Origin: Streptomyces fumigatiscleroticus
GTDB lineage: Bacteria > Actinomycetota > Actinomycetes > Streptomycetales > Streptomycetaceae
Assembly (NCBI RefSeq): GCF_014647975.1
Contig: NZ_BMQF01000012.1
Span: 124,001 to 188,000 of the forward strand
Length of the DNA: 64,000 nucleotides
Direction: 5' to 3'
Numbering within the stretch: position 1 is the stretch's first letter; every line of letters begins with the position of its first letter. The translations under genes were made by a program, and so were the position numbers. Positions 32,147 to 39,912 of this stretch are shown piece after piece. The notes under the pieces are model-generated. The model had not been told where the DNA came from. It was given only the letters and a program-made list of their open reading frames with translations, and made no database searches.

Positions 32147-32659
32147 ATGAGCGCTGCTGACGAGATCCTCGACATCGTCGACGAGAACGACCGGGTCGTC
32201 GGGCAGTCCCCGCGCGGCGAGGCCTACGCCCGCGGGCTGCGCCACCGGTGCGTGTTCGTCCAGGCCCGGGACGCCGAGGGGCGGCTCTTCGTGCACCGCC
32301 GCACACCGACCAAGCTGGTCTTCCCCTCCCTGTACGACATGTTCGTCGGCGGTGTGGTCGGCGCGGGCGAGAGCTACGACGAGGCGGCCCTGCGCGAGGC
32401 CGAGGAGGAACTCGGCGTGACCGGTCTGCCGCGTCCCGCGTACCTCTTCAAGTTCCTCTACGACGACGGCGCCGGCCGGAGCTGGTGGTCGGCGGTGTAC
32501 GAGGTCCGCTGCGACCTGCCCGTCCGGCCGCAGGCCGAGGAGGTGGCCTGGCACGGCTTCCTGCCCGAGGAGGAGGTGCGGGCCCGCCTCGGCGACTGGC
32601 CGTGGGTACCGGACGGGCTGGCGGCGTACGAGCGGCTCAGGGCCCACCGGGCGGCGTGA
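32147..32659 (+). CDS. Nudix hydrolase
   Basis: 170-aa Nudix family enzyme. The Nudix box is complete: GGVVGAGE ... REAEEELGV (G-x5-E-x7-R-E-U-x-E-E-x-G-U), giving Mg-dependent hydrolysis of a nucleoside-diphosphate-linked substrate. The N-terminus EILDIVDENDRVVGQSPR and HRCVFVQARDAEGRLFVHRR resembles the Idi/YfcD-like group (isopentenyl diphosphate isomerase fold). The WHGFLPEEEVRARL end also fits. ATG 32147 is used; TTG 32135 is an in-frame alternative. The substrate is unknown. Confidence 0.92.
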   Translation: MSAADEILDIVDENDRVVGQSPRGEAYARGLRHRCVFVQARDAEGRLFVHRRTPTKLVFPSLYDMFVGGVVGAGESYDEAALREAEEELGVTGLPRPAYLFKFLYDDGAGRSWWSAVYEVRCDLPVRPQAEEVAWHGFLPEEEVRARLGDWPWVPDGLAAYERLRAHRAA

Positions 32660-32928
32660 CCACGCCGGTGAGCGCATCGGCGACGCCCCGGGCGGACGGC
32701 GCCGTGCCCGTGCCGTGCGCACCACCGGGCCGAACCCGGCCGTGGCTCCGCTGAGCGGGCCCGGTCCGGGCCGGGCCGTCCCGGACCGGGTGGTCCGGCA
32801 GCGGTTGGCGGGCCCGGGCGCGTCCCGTCGGCCGCCCGACGGCCCGGAGCGCGCCGGACATCCGCGGTACGGCCGCCGGAGGCGGGCGACAGCGGCACGG
32901 GCGAGCGCGCCTTCGGTCCCGGCCCCGC

Positions 32929-33628
32929 ATCGCCGAAGGCGGGCCGCGGGGACCGCCGCGACGCGGAGACGCGCCACCCCTTCGGCCCCGGCCCCGGGGG
33001 TAACCGGCGACCGGGCCGGCACGGCCAAGCCCGGGACCGGGCCGCCCCGGCCCCGGGCAGAACCGGCGACGGCGACCGGGCCGGCACGCCAGGACGCCCG
33101 GGACACCCGGCACGGAACCGACCCCGGCGAGCCCGACCCGCATCGCCTCCCGGCCGGGACGGAGCCGACTGCCCATATCGCCGAAGGCGGGCCGCGGAGA
33201 CCGCCGCGACGCGGAGGCGCGCCGCCCCTTCGGCCCCGGCCCCGGGGGTAACCGGCGACCGGGCCGGCACGGCCAAGCCCGGGACCGGGCCGCCCCGGCC
33301 CCGGGCAGAACCGGCGACGGCGACCGGGCCGGCACGCCAGGACCCCCGGGACACCCGGCACGGAACCGACCCCGGCGAGCCCGACCCGCATCGCCTCCCG
33401 GCCGGGGCGGAGCCGACTGCCCGCATCGCCGAAGGCGGGCCGCGGGGACCGCCGCGACGCGGAGACGCGCCACCCCTTCGGCCCCGGCCCCGGGGGTAAC
33501 CGGCGACCGGGCCGGCACAGCCAAGCCCGGGACCGGGCCGCCCCGGCCCCGGGCAGAACCGGCGACGGCGACCGGGCCAGCACGCCAGGACGCCCGGGAC
33601 GCCCGGCACGGAACCGACCCCGGCGAGC
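32929..33628. repeat. 248-bp tandem repeat, about 2.8 copies
   Basis: Near-identical copies begin at 32929, 33177 and 33425 (exact 248-bp spacing, checked also at an internal CACGGAACCG marker at 33111, 33359 and 33607). The third copy stops after ~204 bp at a clean breakpoint near 33628. Only a few substitutions separate the copies. Since 248 is not a multiple of three, one frame cannot encode the same peptide in successive copies, so this is non-coding. The unit is rich in self-complementary GGCCCCGGCC-type tracts. It fills the ~1-kb gap between the Nudix and DUF202 genes. Confidence 0.93.
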
Positions 33629-33660
33629 GTGACCGGCGTCGGCTCACGGTCGGGCCCCGG

Positions 33661-33666
33661 TAGGGT
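33661..33666 (+). promoter_or_regulatory. -10 box TAGGGT before the DUF202 operon
   Basis: TAGGGT ends 6 nt before the GTG at 33673, and no ribosome binding site is visible. This is a leaderless-type start, the same layout as at 2296. Confidence 0.45.
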
Positions 33667-33672
33667 CCTGGC

Positions 33673-34065
33673 GTGATCGAATTCGCGCGCAACCTGCGGC
33701 TCTGGTTCGTGCCCCAGGAGATCCGCCGGGAGGGCGGCACGCCCGACTACCGGTTCTCGCTGGCGAACGAACGCACCTTCCTGGCCTGGCTGCGCACCGC
33801 GCTCGCGCTGATCGGCGGCGGCTTCGCGGTGGACCAGTTCCTGCCGGACCTGCGCTGGGGCTGGCGGGTCGGACTCGCGCTGTCGCTGCTCGCGGCGGGC
33901 GTGCTGTGCTCCCTGCGGGCGGTCAACCACTGGGTGCGCTGCGAGCGGGCGATGCGCCGGGGCGAGGACCTGCCGGTGTCCCGGTTCCCGGCGCTGCTCG
34001 GTCTGCTGGTCGCGGTCGTGGCCGTCGCCATGGTCGTCGTCGTGCTCGTCGGGTGGGAGGGGTGA
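33673..34065 (+). CDS. YidH/DUF202 family membrane protein
   Basis: 130-aa inner-membrane protein with three hydrophobic helices. The DUF202 signature LANERTFLAWLRTALALIGGGFA is at ~36-58, followed by the second (VGLALSLLAAGVLCSL) and third (FPALLGLLVAVVAVAMVVVVLVG) helices. The function is unknown. It overlaps the second DUF202 gene by GTGA, so they are translated together and may form a hetero-oligomer. Confidence 0.9.
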   Translation: MIEFARNLRLWFVPQEIRREGGTPDYRFSLANERTFLAWLRTALALIGGGFAVDQFLPDLRWGWRVGLALSLLAAGVLCSLRAVNHWVRCERAMRRGEDLPVSRFPALLGLLVAVVAVAMVVVVLVGWEG

Positions 34066-34385
34066 GCGCCCGGACGGCCGGGGGCCGTGATCCCGGTCTC
34101 CAGCCGGAGCGGACCCGGCTGGCCTGGCGGCGTACGACGCTGTCCGCCACCGTCGCCGCCGTGCTCGCCGCGAAGACCGCGCTCCAGGGCGGCGCGCGGC
34201 CCGCCGGCGCCGTCGCCGCGGCCCTGTGCTGTGCCCTGTGGCTGTGCTTCCTGCTGGTCGCCCACCGCCGTATCCGGGCCCTGACGGCATCGAGCACTCC
34301 GGCGGCGCTGGCCCCGCGGTACGCCGCCGCGGCCGCGCTGTGCGCGGTGGCGACGGCGGTGTGCGGGGCGGCGCTCGTCATCTGA
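34062..34385 (+). CDS. Second DUF202 family membrane protein
   Basis: 107-aa protein. The DUF202 motif is shortened (GLQPERTRLAWRRTTLSATVAAVLA) and followed by two more helices (AVAAALCCALWLCFLLVAH, AAAALCAVATAVCGAALVI). The GTG start overlaps the upstream stop by 4 nt. This pairing of a YidH-like and a YidG-like DUF202 protein occurs in many bacteria; the function is unknown. Confidence 0.87.
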   Translation: MSARTAGGRDPGLQPERTRLAWRRTTLSATVAAVLAAKTALQGGARPAGAVAAALCCALWLCFLLVAHRRIRALTASSTPAALAPRYAAAAALCAVATAVCGAALVI

Positions 34386-34392
34386 GTGTGCT

Positions 34393-35334
34393 CTAGGACC
34401 TGTCCTGGCCGCCCACCGTCACCACGATCTTGCCCCGCGTGCGCCCCTCCTCGTTGCGCCGGTGGGCCTCCGCCGCACGCTCCAGGGGGAACGTCTCCGA
34501 GACATGGACCGTCACCGCGTTCTGCTCGGCCAGTTCGGACAGGCGGCCCAGGTCCTCGGGGTCGGGGCGGACGAAGTGGTAGCGGCCTCCGTAGTCCAGG
34601 ACGTCGGGGTCGGTGATCGACGCCAGCCGGCCCTCGGGGGCCAGCAGGTTCGCCGAGACCCTCAGCGTCTCCCCGCCGATGGTGTCGAACGCCGCGTCCA
34701 CGCCCTCGGGCGCCAGTCCGCGCACCCGCTCGGCGAGCCCTTCGCCGTACGTCACCGGCTCGCCGCCCAGTGAGCGCACGTAGTCGTGGTTGCGCTCGCT
34801 CGCCGTGCCGATGACGCGCGCGCCGAGGTGGTGGGCCAGCTGGACGGCGATCGAGCCGACCCCGCCGGCCGCCGCGTGCACCAGGACGGTCTCGCCCCGC
34901 TTCACCTGGAGCACCTTGTACAGCACCTGGTAGGCGGTCAGCCCCGCCAGCGGCAGACCCGCCGCCTGTTCGAAGGAGAGGTTGCGGGGCTTGCGCGCGA
35001 GGGTGCGCACGGGCGCCGCGACGTACTCGGCGAAGGTGCCGTGGGAGAGGACGTCCGTGCGCACATAGCCGATCACCTCGTCCCCGGCGCCGAACTCGGG
35101 GACGGCGGCGCCGGGCTGTACGACGACCCCCGAGACGTCCCAGCCGGGGATCACCGGGAAGACCGGTTCGAGGATCGCGTCGAGATGGCCCTCGCGGCAC
35201 TTCCAGTCGACGGGGTTGACGGCCGCCGCCCGTACCTCGACGAGTACCGAGTCCGGTCCTAGCCTGGGTTCGCGGACGTCCCCGTACTCGAGCACCCCGG
35301 GGCCGCCGTACCGTGCGTAGCTGATCGCCTTCAT
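34393..35334 (-). CDS. NADPH:quinone reductase-like MDR oxidoreductase
   Basis: 313-aa zinc-independent medium-chain reductase. MKAISYARYGGPGVLEYGDVREP is the typical quinone oxidoreductase N-terminus. The Rossmann motif is HAAAGGVGSIAVQLAHHLG, and the zinc-ligand cysteines of true alcohol dehydrogenases are absent. It probably reduces quinones or enones with NADPH. It is divergent from the histidine-rich gene and converges on the DUF202 operon with only 7 nt between. Confidence 0.92.
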   Translation of the reverse strand: MKAISYARYGGPGVLEYGDVREPRLGPDSVLVEVRAAAVNPVDWKCREGHLDAILEPVFPVIPGWDVSGVVVQPGAAVPEFGAGDEVIGYVRTDVLSHGTFAEYVAAPVRTLARKPRNLSFEQAAGLPLAGLTAYQVLYKVLQVKRGETVLVHAAAGGVGSIAVQLAHHLGARVIGTASERNHDYVRSLGGEPVTYGEGLAERVRGLAPEGVDAAFDTIGGETLRVSANLLAPEGRLASITDPDVLDYGGRYHFVRPDPEDLGRLSELAEQNAVTVHVSETFPLERAAEAHRRNEEGRTRGKIVVTVGGQDRS

Positions 35335-35448
35335 GGGTCCGACCCTCCGGGGTCACCGGGCGCCACGCAAGCCGAATGACCGTATATGCGCCGTTCGCGT
35401 GGCAGCCTGTCGACGTCCATCCCCCGCGCCTTTCTGAAGGTGAGCACC

Positions 35449-35745
35449 ATGACCACCTCCCACCGGGAACACGCCGTCCACACGCATGCGCACGGTCCCG
35501 CCTGCGGGCACACCGAGGTGCCCCACGGCGATCACGTGGACTACGCGCACGACGGGCATCTGCACCGCGAGCACGGCGGCCACTGGGACGAGTGCGAGCC
35601 CGCCGCGCACATCGCCCACGAGGGCCACGACCACCGGCACGGCGAGGACTGCGGGCACCCGGGCGTGCTCCACGGCGACCACGTCGACTACCTGCACGAC
35701 GGGCACCGGCACGCCGCGCACGACGGTCACTGGGACGACCACTGA
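35449..35745 (+). CDS. Histidine-rich putative metal-binding protein
   Basis: 98 aa, of which 27 are His, plus three Cys and many Asp/Glu. Two tandem ~30-residue repeats are visible: CGHTEVPHGDHVDYAHDGH and CGHPGVLHGDHVDYLHDGH, each followed by a GHWD motif. No signal peptide, so it is probably cytoplasmic. GAAGG lies 8 nt before ATG 35449. Such composition suggests Zn, Ni or Co buffering or storage; this is inference, and no metal transporter or Zur/Nur gene adjoins it. Confidence 0.72.
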   Translation: MTTSHREHAVHTHAHGPACGHTEVPHGDHVDYAHDGHLHREHGGHWDECEPAAHIAHEGHDHRHGEDCGHPGVLHGDHVDYLHDGHRHAAHDGHWDDH

Positions 35746-35878
35746 TCCGCACCGGACGGCCCGCGCCGGCCTGACCGGAAGGAACCGGCCGACGGCTGCC
35801 CGCCATGAGCGGTGGGGAGCCGTCGGCCTCCTGTGTCCCACGTGGCCCCGATCACGTTCCGGTCGCGCGCTGGACGGC

Positions 35879-35896
35879 ATACCGACTGGTCGGCAT
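35879..35896. promoter_or_regulatory. TetR-type operator candidate 1 (ATACCGAC family)
   Basis: ATACCGACTGGTCGGCAT, arms symmetric at 7 of 8 positions, 39 nt upstream of the phosphotransferase start. It shares ATACCGACYGGT with the site at 42379-42394 and closely fits the ACCGACCGGTCGGT form common for TetR proteins. Confidence 0.65.
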
Positions 35897-35934
35897 CATG
35901 AGCGGGTACCGTTCCCCTGCCCGTAGGAGCGACG

Positions 35935-36957
35935 ATGAGCCCCGACCACCCGCCCGGACTCGATCCCGACCGGCTGCGCGCTCTGCTCGACCGTGAGCGG
36001 CCCGGCCTGGTGAGCGGCCCGTTGTCCGGACGGCTGATCGAGGGCGGGCGGTCCAACCTCACCTACGCGGTCTCCGACGGCACCTCGCGCTGGGTGGTAC
36101 GGCGCCCGCCGCTCGGCCATGTCCTGGCCACCGCGCACGACATGAAGCGCGAGCACCGGGTGATCAGCGCGCTGTACCCGACGGACGTGCCGGTGCCGCG
36201 CCCCGTGCTGCTGTGCGAGGACGAGGAGGTGCTCGGGGCGCCCTTCTACGTGATGGAGTTCGTCGAGGGCACGCCGTACCGCACGGCCGAGCAGCTCGCG
36301 CCGCTGGGTGCCGAGCGCACCCGGGGCGCGCTGCTGAACCTGGTGGACACCCTGGTCGGGCTGCACGCGGTGGACCCGGCCGAGGTGGGGCTGGGCGACT
36401 TCGGCCGCCCCGAGGGCTTCCTGGACCGGCAGCTGCGGCGCTGGGGCAAGCAGCTGGCCGCCTCCCGCGACCGCGAGCTGGCCGGCATCGACGAGCTGCA
36501 CGCCGCGCTCGGCCGGGACCTGCCGCGCTCCCCCGCCCCGGCCGTCGTGCACGGCGACTACCGGCTGGACAATGTCCTGATCGGTGACGACGACCGGATC
36601 AAGGCCATTCTCGACTGGGAGATGTCCACGCTCGGCGATCCGCTGACCGACCTGGGGCTGCTGGTGATGTACAGCACGCCGCTGGGGATGCCCGGCTCCC
36701 CCGTCTCCACCACCGCCGAGGCGCCCGGGCATCCCACCCCCGCCGAGCTGGTCGAACGGTACGCCGCGCGCTCGGGGCGCGATGTCGCCGCCGTCTCCTG
36801 GTACACGGCGTTCGCCTGGTTCAAGCTCGCCGTGATCCTGGAGGGCATCCACTACCGCTACACGCTGGGCCAGACGGTCGGGCGCGGCTTCGACCGCATC
36901 GGCGACCTGGTTCCCGTCTTCATCGAGCACGGTCTGACCACTCTCCAGGAAGGCTGA
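35935..36957 (+). CDS. Phosphotransferase family protein (ACAD10/11-type)
   Basis: 340-aa aminoglycoside-phosphotransferase-fold kinase. Motifs: SNLTYAVSDG (ATP loop), VVRRPPLGHVL (Lys/Arg region), VVHGDYRLDNVLIGDD (catalytic loop, Asp) and AILDWEMSTLGDPLTDLG (metal-binding DWE). This subgroup is fused or adjacent to acyl-CoA dehydrogenases, and here an acyl-CoA dehydrogenase begins 7 nt after its stop. By analogy with ACAD10/11 it may phosphorylate 4-hydroxyacyl-CoAs. ATG 35935 has TAGGAG just upstream. Confidence 0.92.
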   Translation: MSPDHPPGLDPDRLRALLDRERPGLVSGPLSGRLIEGGRSNLTYAVSDGTSRWVVRRPPLGHVLATAHDMKREHRVISALYPTDVPVPRPVLLCEDEEVLGAPFYVMEFVEGTPYRTAEQLAPLGAERTRGALLNLVDTLVGLHAVDPAEVGLGDFGRPEGFLDRQLRRWGKQLAASRDRELAGIDELHAALGRDLPRSPAPAVVHGDYRLDNVLIGDDDRIKAILDWEMSTLGDPLTDLGLLVMYSTPLGMPGSPVSTTAEAPGHPTPAELVERYAARSGRDVAAVSWYTAFAWFKLAVILEGIHYRYTLGQTVGRGFDRIGDLVPVFIEHGLTTLQEG

Positions 36958-36964
36958 ACAGGGC

Positions 36965-38179
36965 ATGGACTTCGCGTTCGACGCACGCACCGAGGAACTG
37001 CGTGCCAGGCTGCTCGCCTTCATGGACGAGCACGTGTACCCGGCCGAGCGGGTCGCGCACGAGCAGCGCGCGCGGCTCGCCTCGCCGTGGGAGACCCCGG
37101 CGGTGGTGGAGGAGCTGAAGGCCGAGGCGCGCAGGCAGGGGCTGTGGAACCTGTTCCTGCCCGACGCCGAGCACGGGGCGGGCCTGACCAACCTCCAGTA
37201 CGCGCCGCTCGCCGAGATCACCGGCCGCTCCCCGCAGCTGGCGCCCACGGCGCTGAACTGCGCGGCGCCCGACACCGGCAACATGGAGGTGCTCGCGCAG
37301 TTCGGCGACGAGCAGCAGAAGAAGCAGTGGCTCCAGCCGCTGCTGGCCGGCGAGATCCGCTCGGCGTTCGCGATGACCGAGCCGGAGGTGGCCTCCTCGG
37401 ACGCCACCAACATCACCACGCGCATCGAGCGGGAGGGCGACGAGTACGTCATCACCGGCCGCAAGTGGTACATCTCCGGCGCGATGAACCCGGACTGCAA
37501 GATCTTCATCGTGATGGGCAAGACGGACCCCGAGGGCGACGACATACGCCGCCAGCAGTCCATGGTGCTGGTCCCGCGCGACACCCCCGGCGTCACCGTC
37601 AAGCGCGCGATGCGGGTGTTCGGCTACGAGGACCACTGGCACGGCGGCCACGCCGAGGTGGTCTTCGACCACGCGCGCGTGCCGGTGTCGAACCTGATCG
37701 GCGAGGAGGGCGGCGGCTTCGCCATCGCCCAGGCCCGGCTGGGTCCGGGCCGTATCCACCACTGCATGCGGGCGATCGGCATGGCCGAGCGGGCGATCGA
37801 GCTGATGTGCCGGCGCGCCGTGTCCCGTACCGCGTTCGGCAAGGCGCTGGCGCAGCAGGGCGTGGTGCAGAACTGGATCGCGGACGCCCGCGTGGCCGTC
37901 GAGCAGCTGCGGCTGCTGGTGCTGAAGACGGCCTGGATGATGGACACCGTCGGCAACCGGGGCGCCCACACGGAGATCCAGGCCATCAAGATCGCCACCC
38001 CGCGTACGGTCGTGGACATCCTGGACCGCGCGATCCAGCTGCACGGCGCGGGCGGCGTGAGCCAGGACTTCCCGCTGGCCGAGCTGTACGCCGGTGCCCG
38101 GACCCTGATGCTGGCCGACGGTCCGGACGAGGTGCACCAGCGGTCGCTGGCCCGGCGGGAGTTGAAGAAGTACCTCTGA
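36965..38179 (+). CDS. Acyl-CoA dehydrogenase (ACAD10/11-like)
   Basis: 404-aa FAD-dependent acyl-CoA dehydrogenase. The N-terminal helical domain is followed by FAMTEPEVASSDATNITT and YVITGRKWYISGAMNPDCKIFIVMGKTDP (FAD/substrate beta domain), then the C-terminal helical domain with RTAFGKALAQQGVVQNWIADARVAVEQ and the LHGAGGVSQDFPLA segment. The SSDATNI and MNPDCK motifs are typical of the long-/branched-chain ACAD11 group. It is coupled to the phosphotransferase gene, and the pair probably degrades an unusual (for example 4-hydroxy) fatty acid. Confidence 0.95.
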   Translation: MDFAFDARTEELRARLLAFMDEHVYPAERVAHEQRARLASPWETPAVVEELKAEARRQGLWNLFLPDAEHGAGLTNLQYAPLAEITGRSPQLAPTALNCAAPDTGNMEVLAQFGDEQQKKQWLQPLLAGEIRSAFAMTEPEVASSDATNITTRIEREGDEYVITGRKWYISGAMNPDCKIFIVMGKTDPEGDDIRRQQSMVLVPRDTPGVTVKRAMRVFGYEDHWHGGHAEVVFDHARVPVSNLIGEEGGGFAIAQARLGPGRIHHCMRAIGMAERAIELMCRRAVSRTAFGKALAQQGVVQNWIADARVAVEQLRLLVLKTAWMMDTVGNRGAHTEIQAIKIATPRTVVDILDRAIQLHGAGGVSQDFPLAELYAGARTLMLADGPDEVHQRSLARRELKKYL

Positions 38180-38194
38180 TCCGTCGGGGTTCCT

Positions 38195-38341
38195 CTAATA
38201 GCCGCCCGTGAAGTGGTGGTCCGCCAGCGCCAGGGCGCGCAGGAAGCAGCGCACGCGCAGGAGCTGGCGGGCCACGAGGCGGACGGCGGGCGGGCGGCGG
38301 GGGGCGTGGGCGGCGGTCCACAGGGCGGGTACGTGATCCAT
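38195..38341 (-). CDS. Possible small protein divergent from the LysR gene
   Basis: A 48-residue frame, MDHVPALWTAAHAPRRPPAV..., rich in Arg, Leu and Ala, ending HHFTGGY. It begins 75 nt from the divergent LysR start, where LysR-controlled genes commonly begin. No good ribosome binding site is visible and the product has no recognised family, so this may not be a real gene. Confidence 0.3.
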   Translation of the reverse strand: MDHVPALWTAAHAPRRPPAVRLVARQLLRVRCFLRALALADHHFTGGY

Positions 38342-38416
38342 GCCCTCAGCTTCCGACGTCGGCCGTCCAGCGGTCCAACAGATCATTTCGCTGGGGGCCA
38401 TCTCTACAATAGATGG

Positions 38417-39337
38417 ATGGAGTTGCGTCAGCTCCGCCACTTCCTGGCGGTCGTCACCGAGGGCGGCTTCACCGCCGCCGCCCGCGCCGAGCTGATCGTC
38501 CAGTCGGCGCTGAGCACGTCGATCCGCAACCTCGAGCGTGAACTGGGCGCCGACCTGTTCGACCGGACCGGCCGCCGGGTGGTCCTCACCGAGGCCGGGC
38601 GTGCGCTGCTGCCGCAGGCCCGCGCCCTGCTGGCCGGGGCACAGGCCGCGCGGGACGCGGTCTCCGCCGTGTCGCAGCTGGCCGCCGGCCGGGTCGCCGT
38701 CGGTACGATCCAGACGCTGACCTGCGTCGACCTGCCCGCCGAACTCGCCGGCTTCCACCGGTGCTTCCCTGGCGTCCAGGTGTCCGTGCGAGACGCCACG
38801 GTGGCCGAGCTGACCGAGGCGCTACGGGCGGGCGAGCTGGACCTGGCGTATCTCGCCCCGGACGCGCGGGAGCTGCCGGAGGGGCTGACGGCGCACGCCG
38901 TCTGGCAGGAGGAGCTGGTGCTGATCACCGCCCCGGGCCATCCGCTGGCCGAGGCGGGCCGCACTCTCCTCAAGGACCTGGCCGAGGAGCCGTTCGTCGA
39001 CTTCCGCGCGGGGACCGGTCTGGAGACGGCGGTACGGCGCCTGGCCGCCCACTGTGGTCTGGAGCGCCGTATCACCTGTGACGTCACCCAGGTCGGGCTG
39101 CTGGTGGATCTGGTGCGGGCCGGGATCGGGGTGGCGTTCGTGCCGCGGCTCATCGGCGAGCGGGCGGGGCTGCCGTGCGTGCGGATCCGGCAGCCGGAGC
39201 CGGGCCGGACGGTGGTGCTGGCCGGGCGGGCGCCGCGGCCGCGCAATCCCGCGGCCGCGGCCCTGCTCGCTCACCTCACGGGCGCAGCGCCCGCAGCAGC
39301 AGGTCGGCCAGGTGGTCGGCCACTTCCTGCGGGGTGA
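38417..39337 (+). CDS. LysR family transcriptional regulator
   Basis: 306 aa. N-terminal winged HTH (MELRQLRHFLAVVTEGGFTAAARAELIVQSALSTSIRNLERELGADLF), linker helix, then a periplasmic-binding-like effector domain (RVAVGTIQTLTCVDLPAELAGFHRCFPGVQVSV, GIGVAFVPRLIG). CATCTCTACAATAGATGG just upstream (38398-38415) is a dyad overlapping the start, suggesting autoregulation. Its 3' end overlaps the convergent TetR gene by 62 nt. The target is unknown. Confidence 0.92.
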   Translation: MELRQLRHFLAVVTEGGFTAAARAELIVQSALSTSIRNLERELGADLFDRTGRRVVLTEAGRALLPQARALLAGAQAARDAVSAVSQLAAGRVAVGTIQTLTCVDLPAELAGFHRCFPGVQVSVRDATVAELTEALRAGELDLAYLAPDARELPEGLTAHAVWQEELVLITAPGHPLAEAGRTLLKDLAEEPFVDFRAGTGLETAVRRLAAHCGLERRITCDVTQVGLLVDLVRAGIGVAFVPRLIGERAGLPCVRIRQPEPGRTVVLAGRAPRPRNPAAAALLAHLTGAAPAAAGRPGGRPLPAG

Positions 39338-39869
39338 GCGGGCCGTCGGGGCGGTACCACGTCGACAGGTGGTGGACGGAGCCGAAATGGTAGTCGACCA
39401 CCAGGTCGGCAGGGGTCGCCGTGGAGAAGACGCCCGTCCGCTGGCCCTCTTCCACCAGCGCGCGGAAGCGTTCGTGGTAGCGCCGGCGTTCGGCGCGCAC
39501 CTGCTTGTTCTTCTCCGGGCTGAGATGGTGCATGGAGCGGAAGAAGATCGACGCGTCGTCGAGGTTCTCGATCGTGGTCACCACGACGTCGGCCGCCGCG
39601 CCCCTGAGCCGCTTCTCGACCGGCTCGTCGGCGTCCGCGAAGGCGTCCAGGCGCTCCTGCTGGACGCGCAGCACGCGCGCGTACACCTCGTGCAGCAGGT
39701 CGTCCTTGGAGCCGAAGTAGTGGTAGAGCGCCCCCTTGGTGACGCCGGCCGCCTCGACGATCTCCTGCACCGAGGTGCGGTCGTACCCCTGCTCGGCGAA
39801 GAGCCGGGTGGCGGCGGCCAGGAGCCGCTGCGGTACGGGCGTCCCGTCCGAATCCGTCGTCCTGGGCAC
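39276..39869 (-). CDS. TetR family transcriptional regulator
   Basis: 197 aa. The HTH is QRLLAAATRLFAEQGYDRTSVQEIVEAAGVTKGALYHYFGSKDDLLHEVYAR; the helical ligand domain follows and ends ADHLADLLLRAL. GTG 39869 has AGGTGG upstream. It is the last gene of the SDR / CoA-ligase / TetR operon. It is the best candidate to bind the ATACCGACYGGT dyads at 35879 and 42379, which would join this operon with the acyl-CoA dehydrogenase pair; acyl-CoA would be a plausible ligand. Confidence 0.92.
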   Translation of the reverse strand: MPRTTDSDGTPVPQRLLAAATRLFAEQGYDRTSVQEIVEAAGVTKGALYHYFGSKDDLLHEVYARVLRVQQERLDAFADADEPVEKRLRGAAADVVVTTIENLDDASIFFRSMHHLSPEKNKQVRAERRRYHERFRALVEEGQRTGVFSTATPADLVVDYHFGSVHHLSTWYRPDGPLTPQEVADHLADLLLRALRP

Positions 39870-39912
39870 TGCCGCCACCTGCCTTTCCGTAGACCTGCTC
39901 CGACAGGCCTGC

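Noticed and set aside
32458..34290. Long minus-strand reading frames through the 248-bp repeats
   Set aside because: They encode repeated Arg/Gly/Pro peptides that shift frame between copies (248 is not a multiple of three) and cross real genes; they are artefacts of GC-rich DNA.
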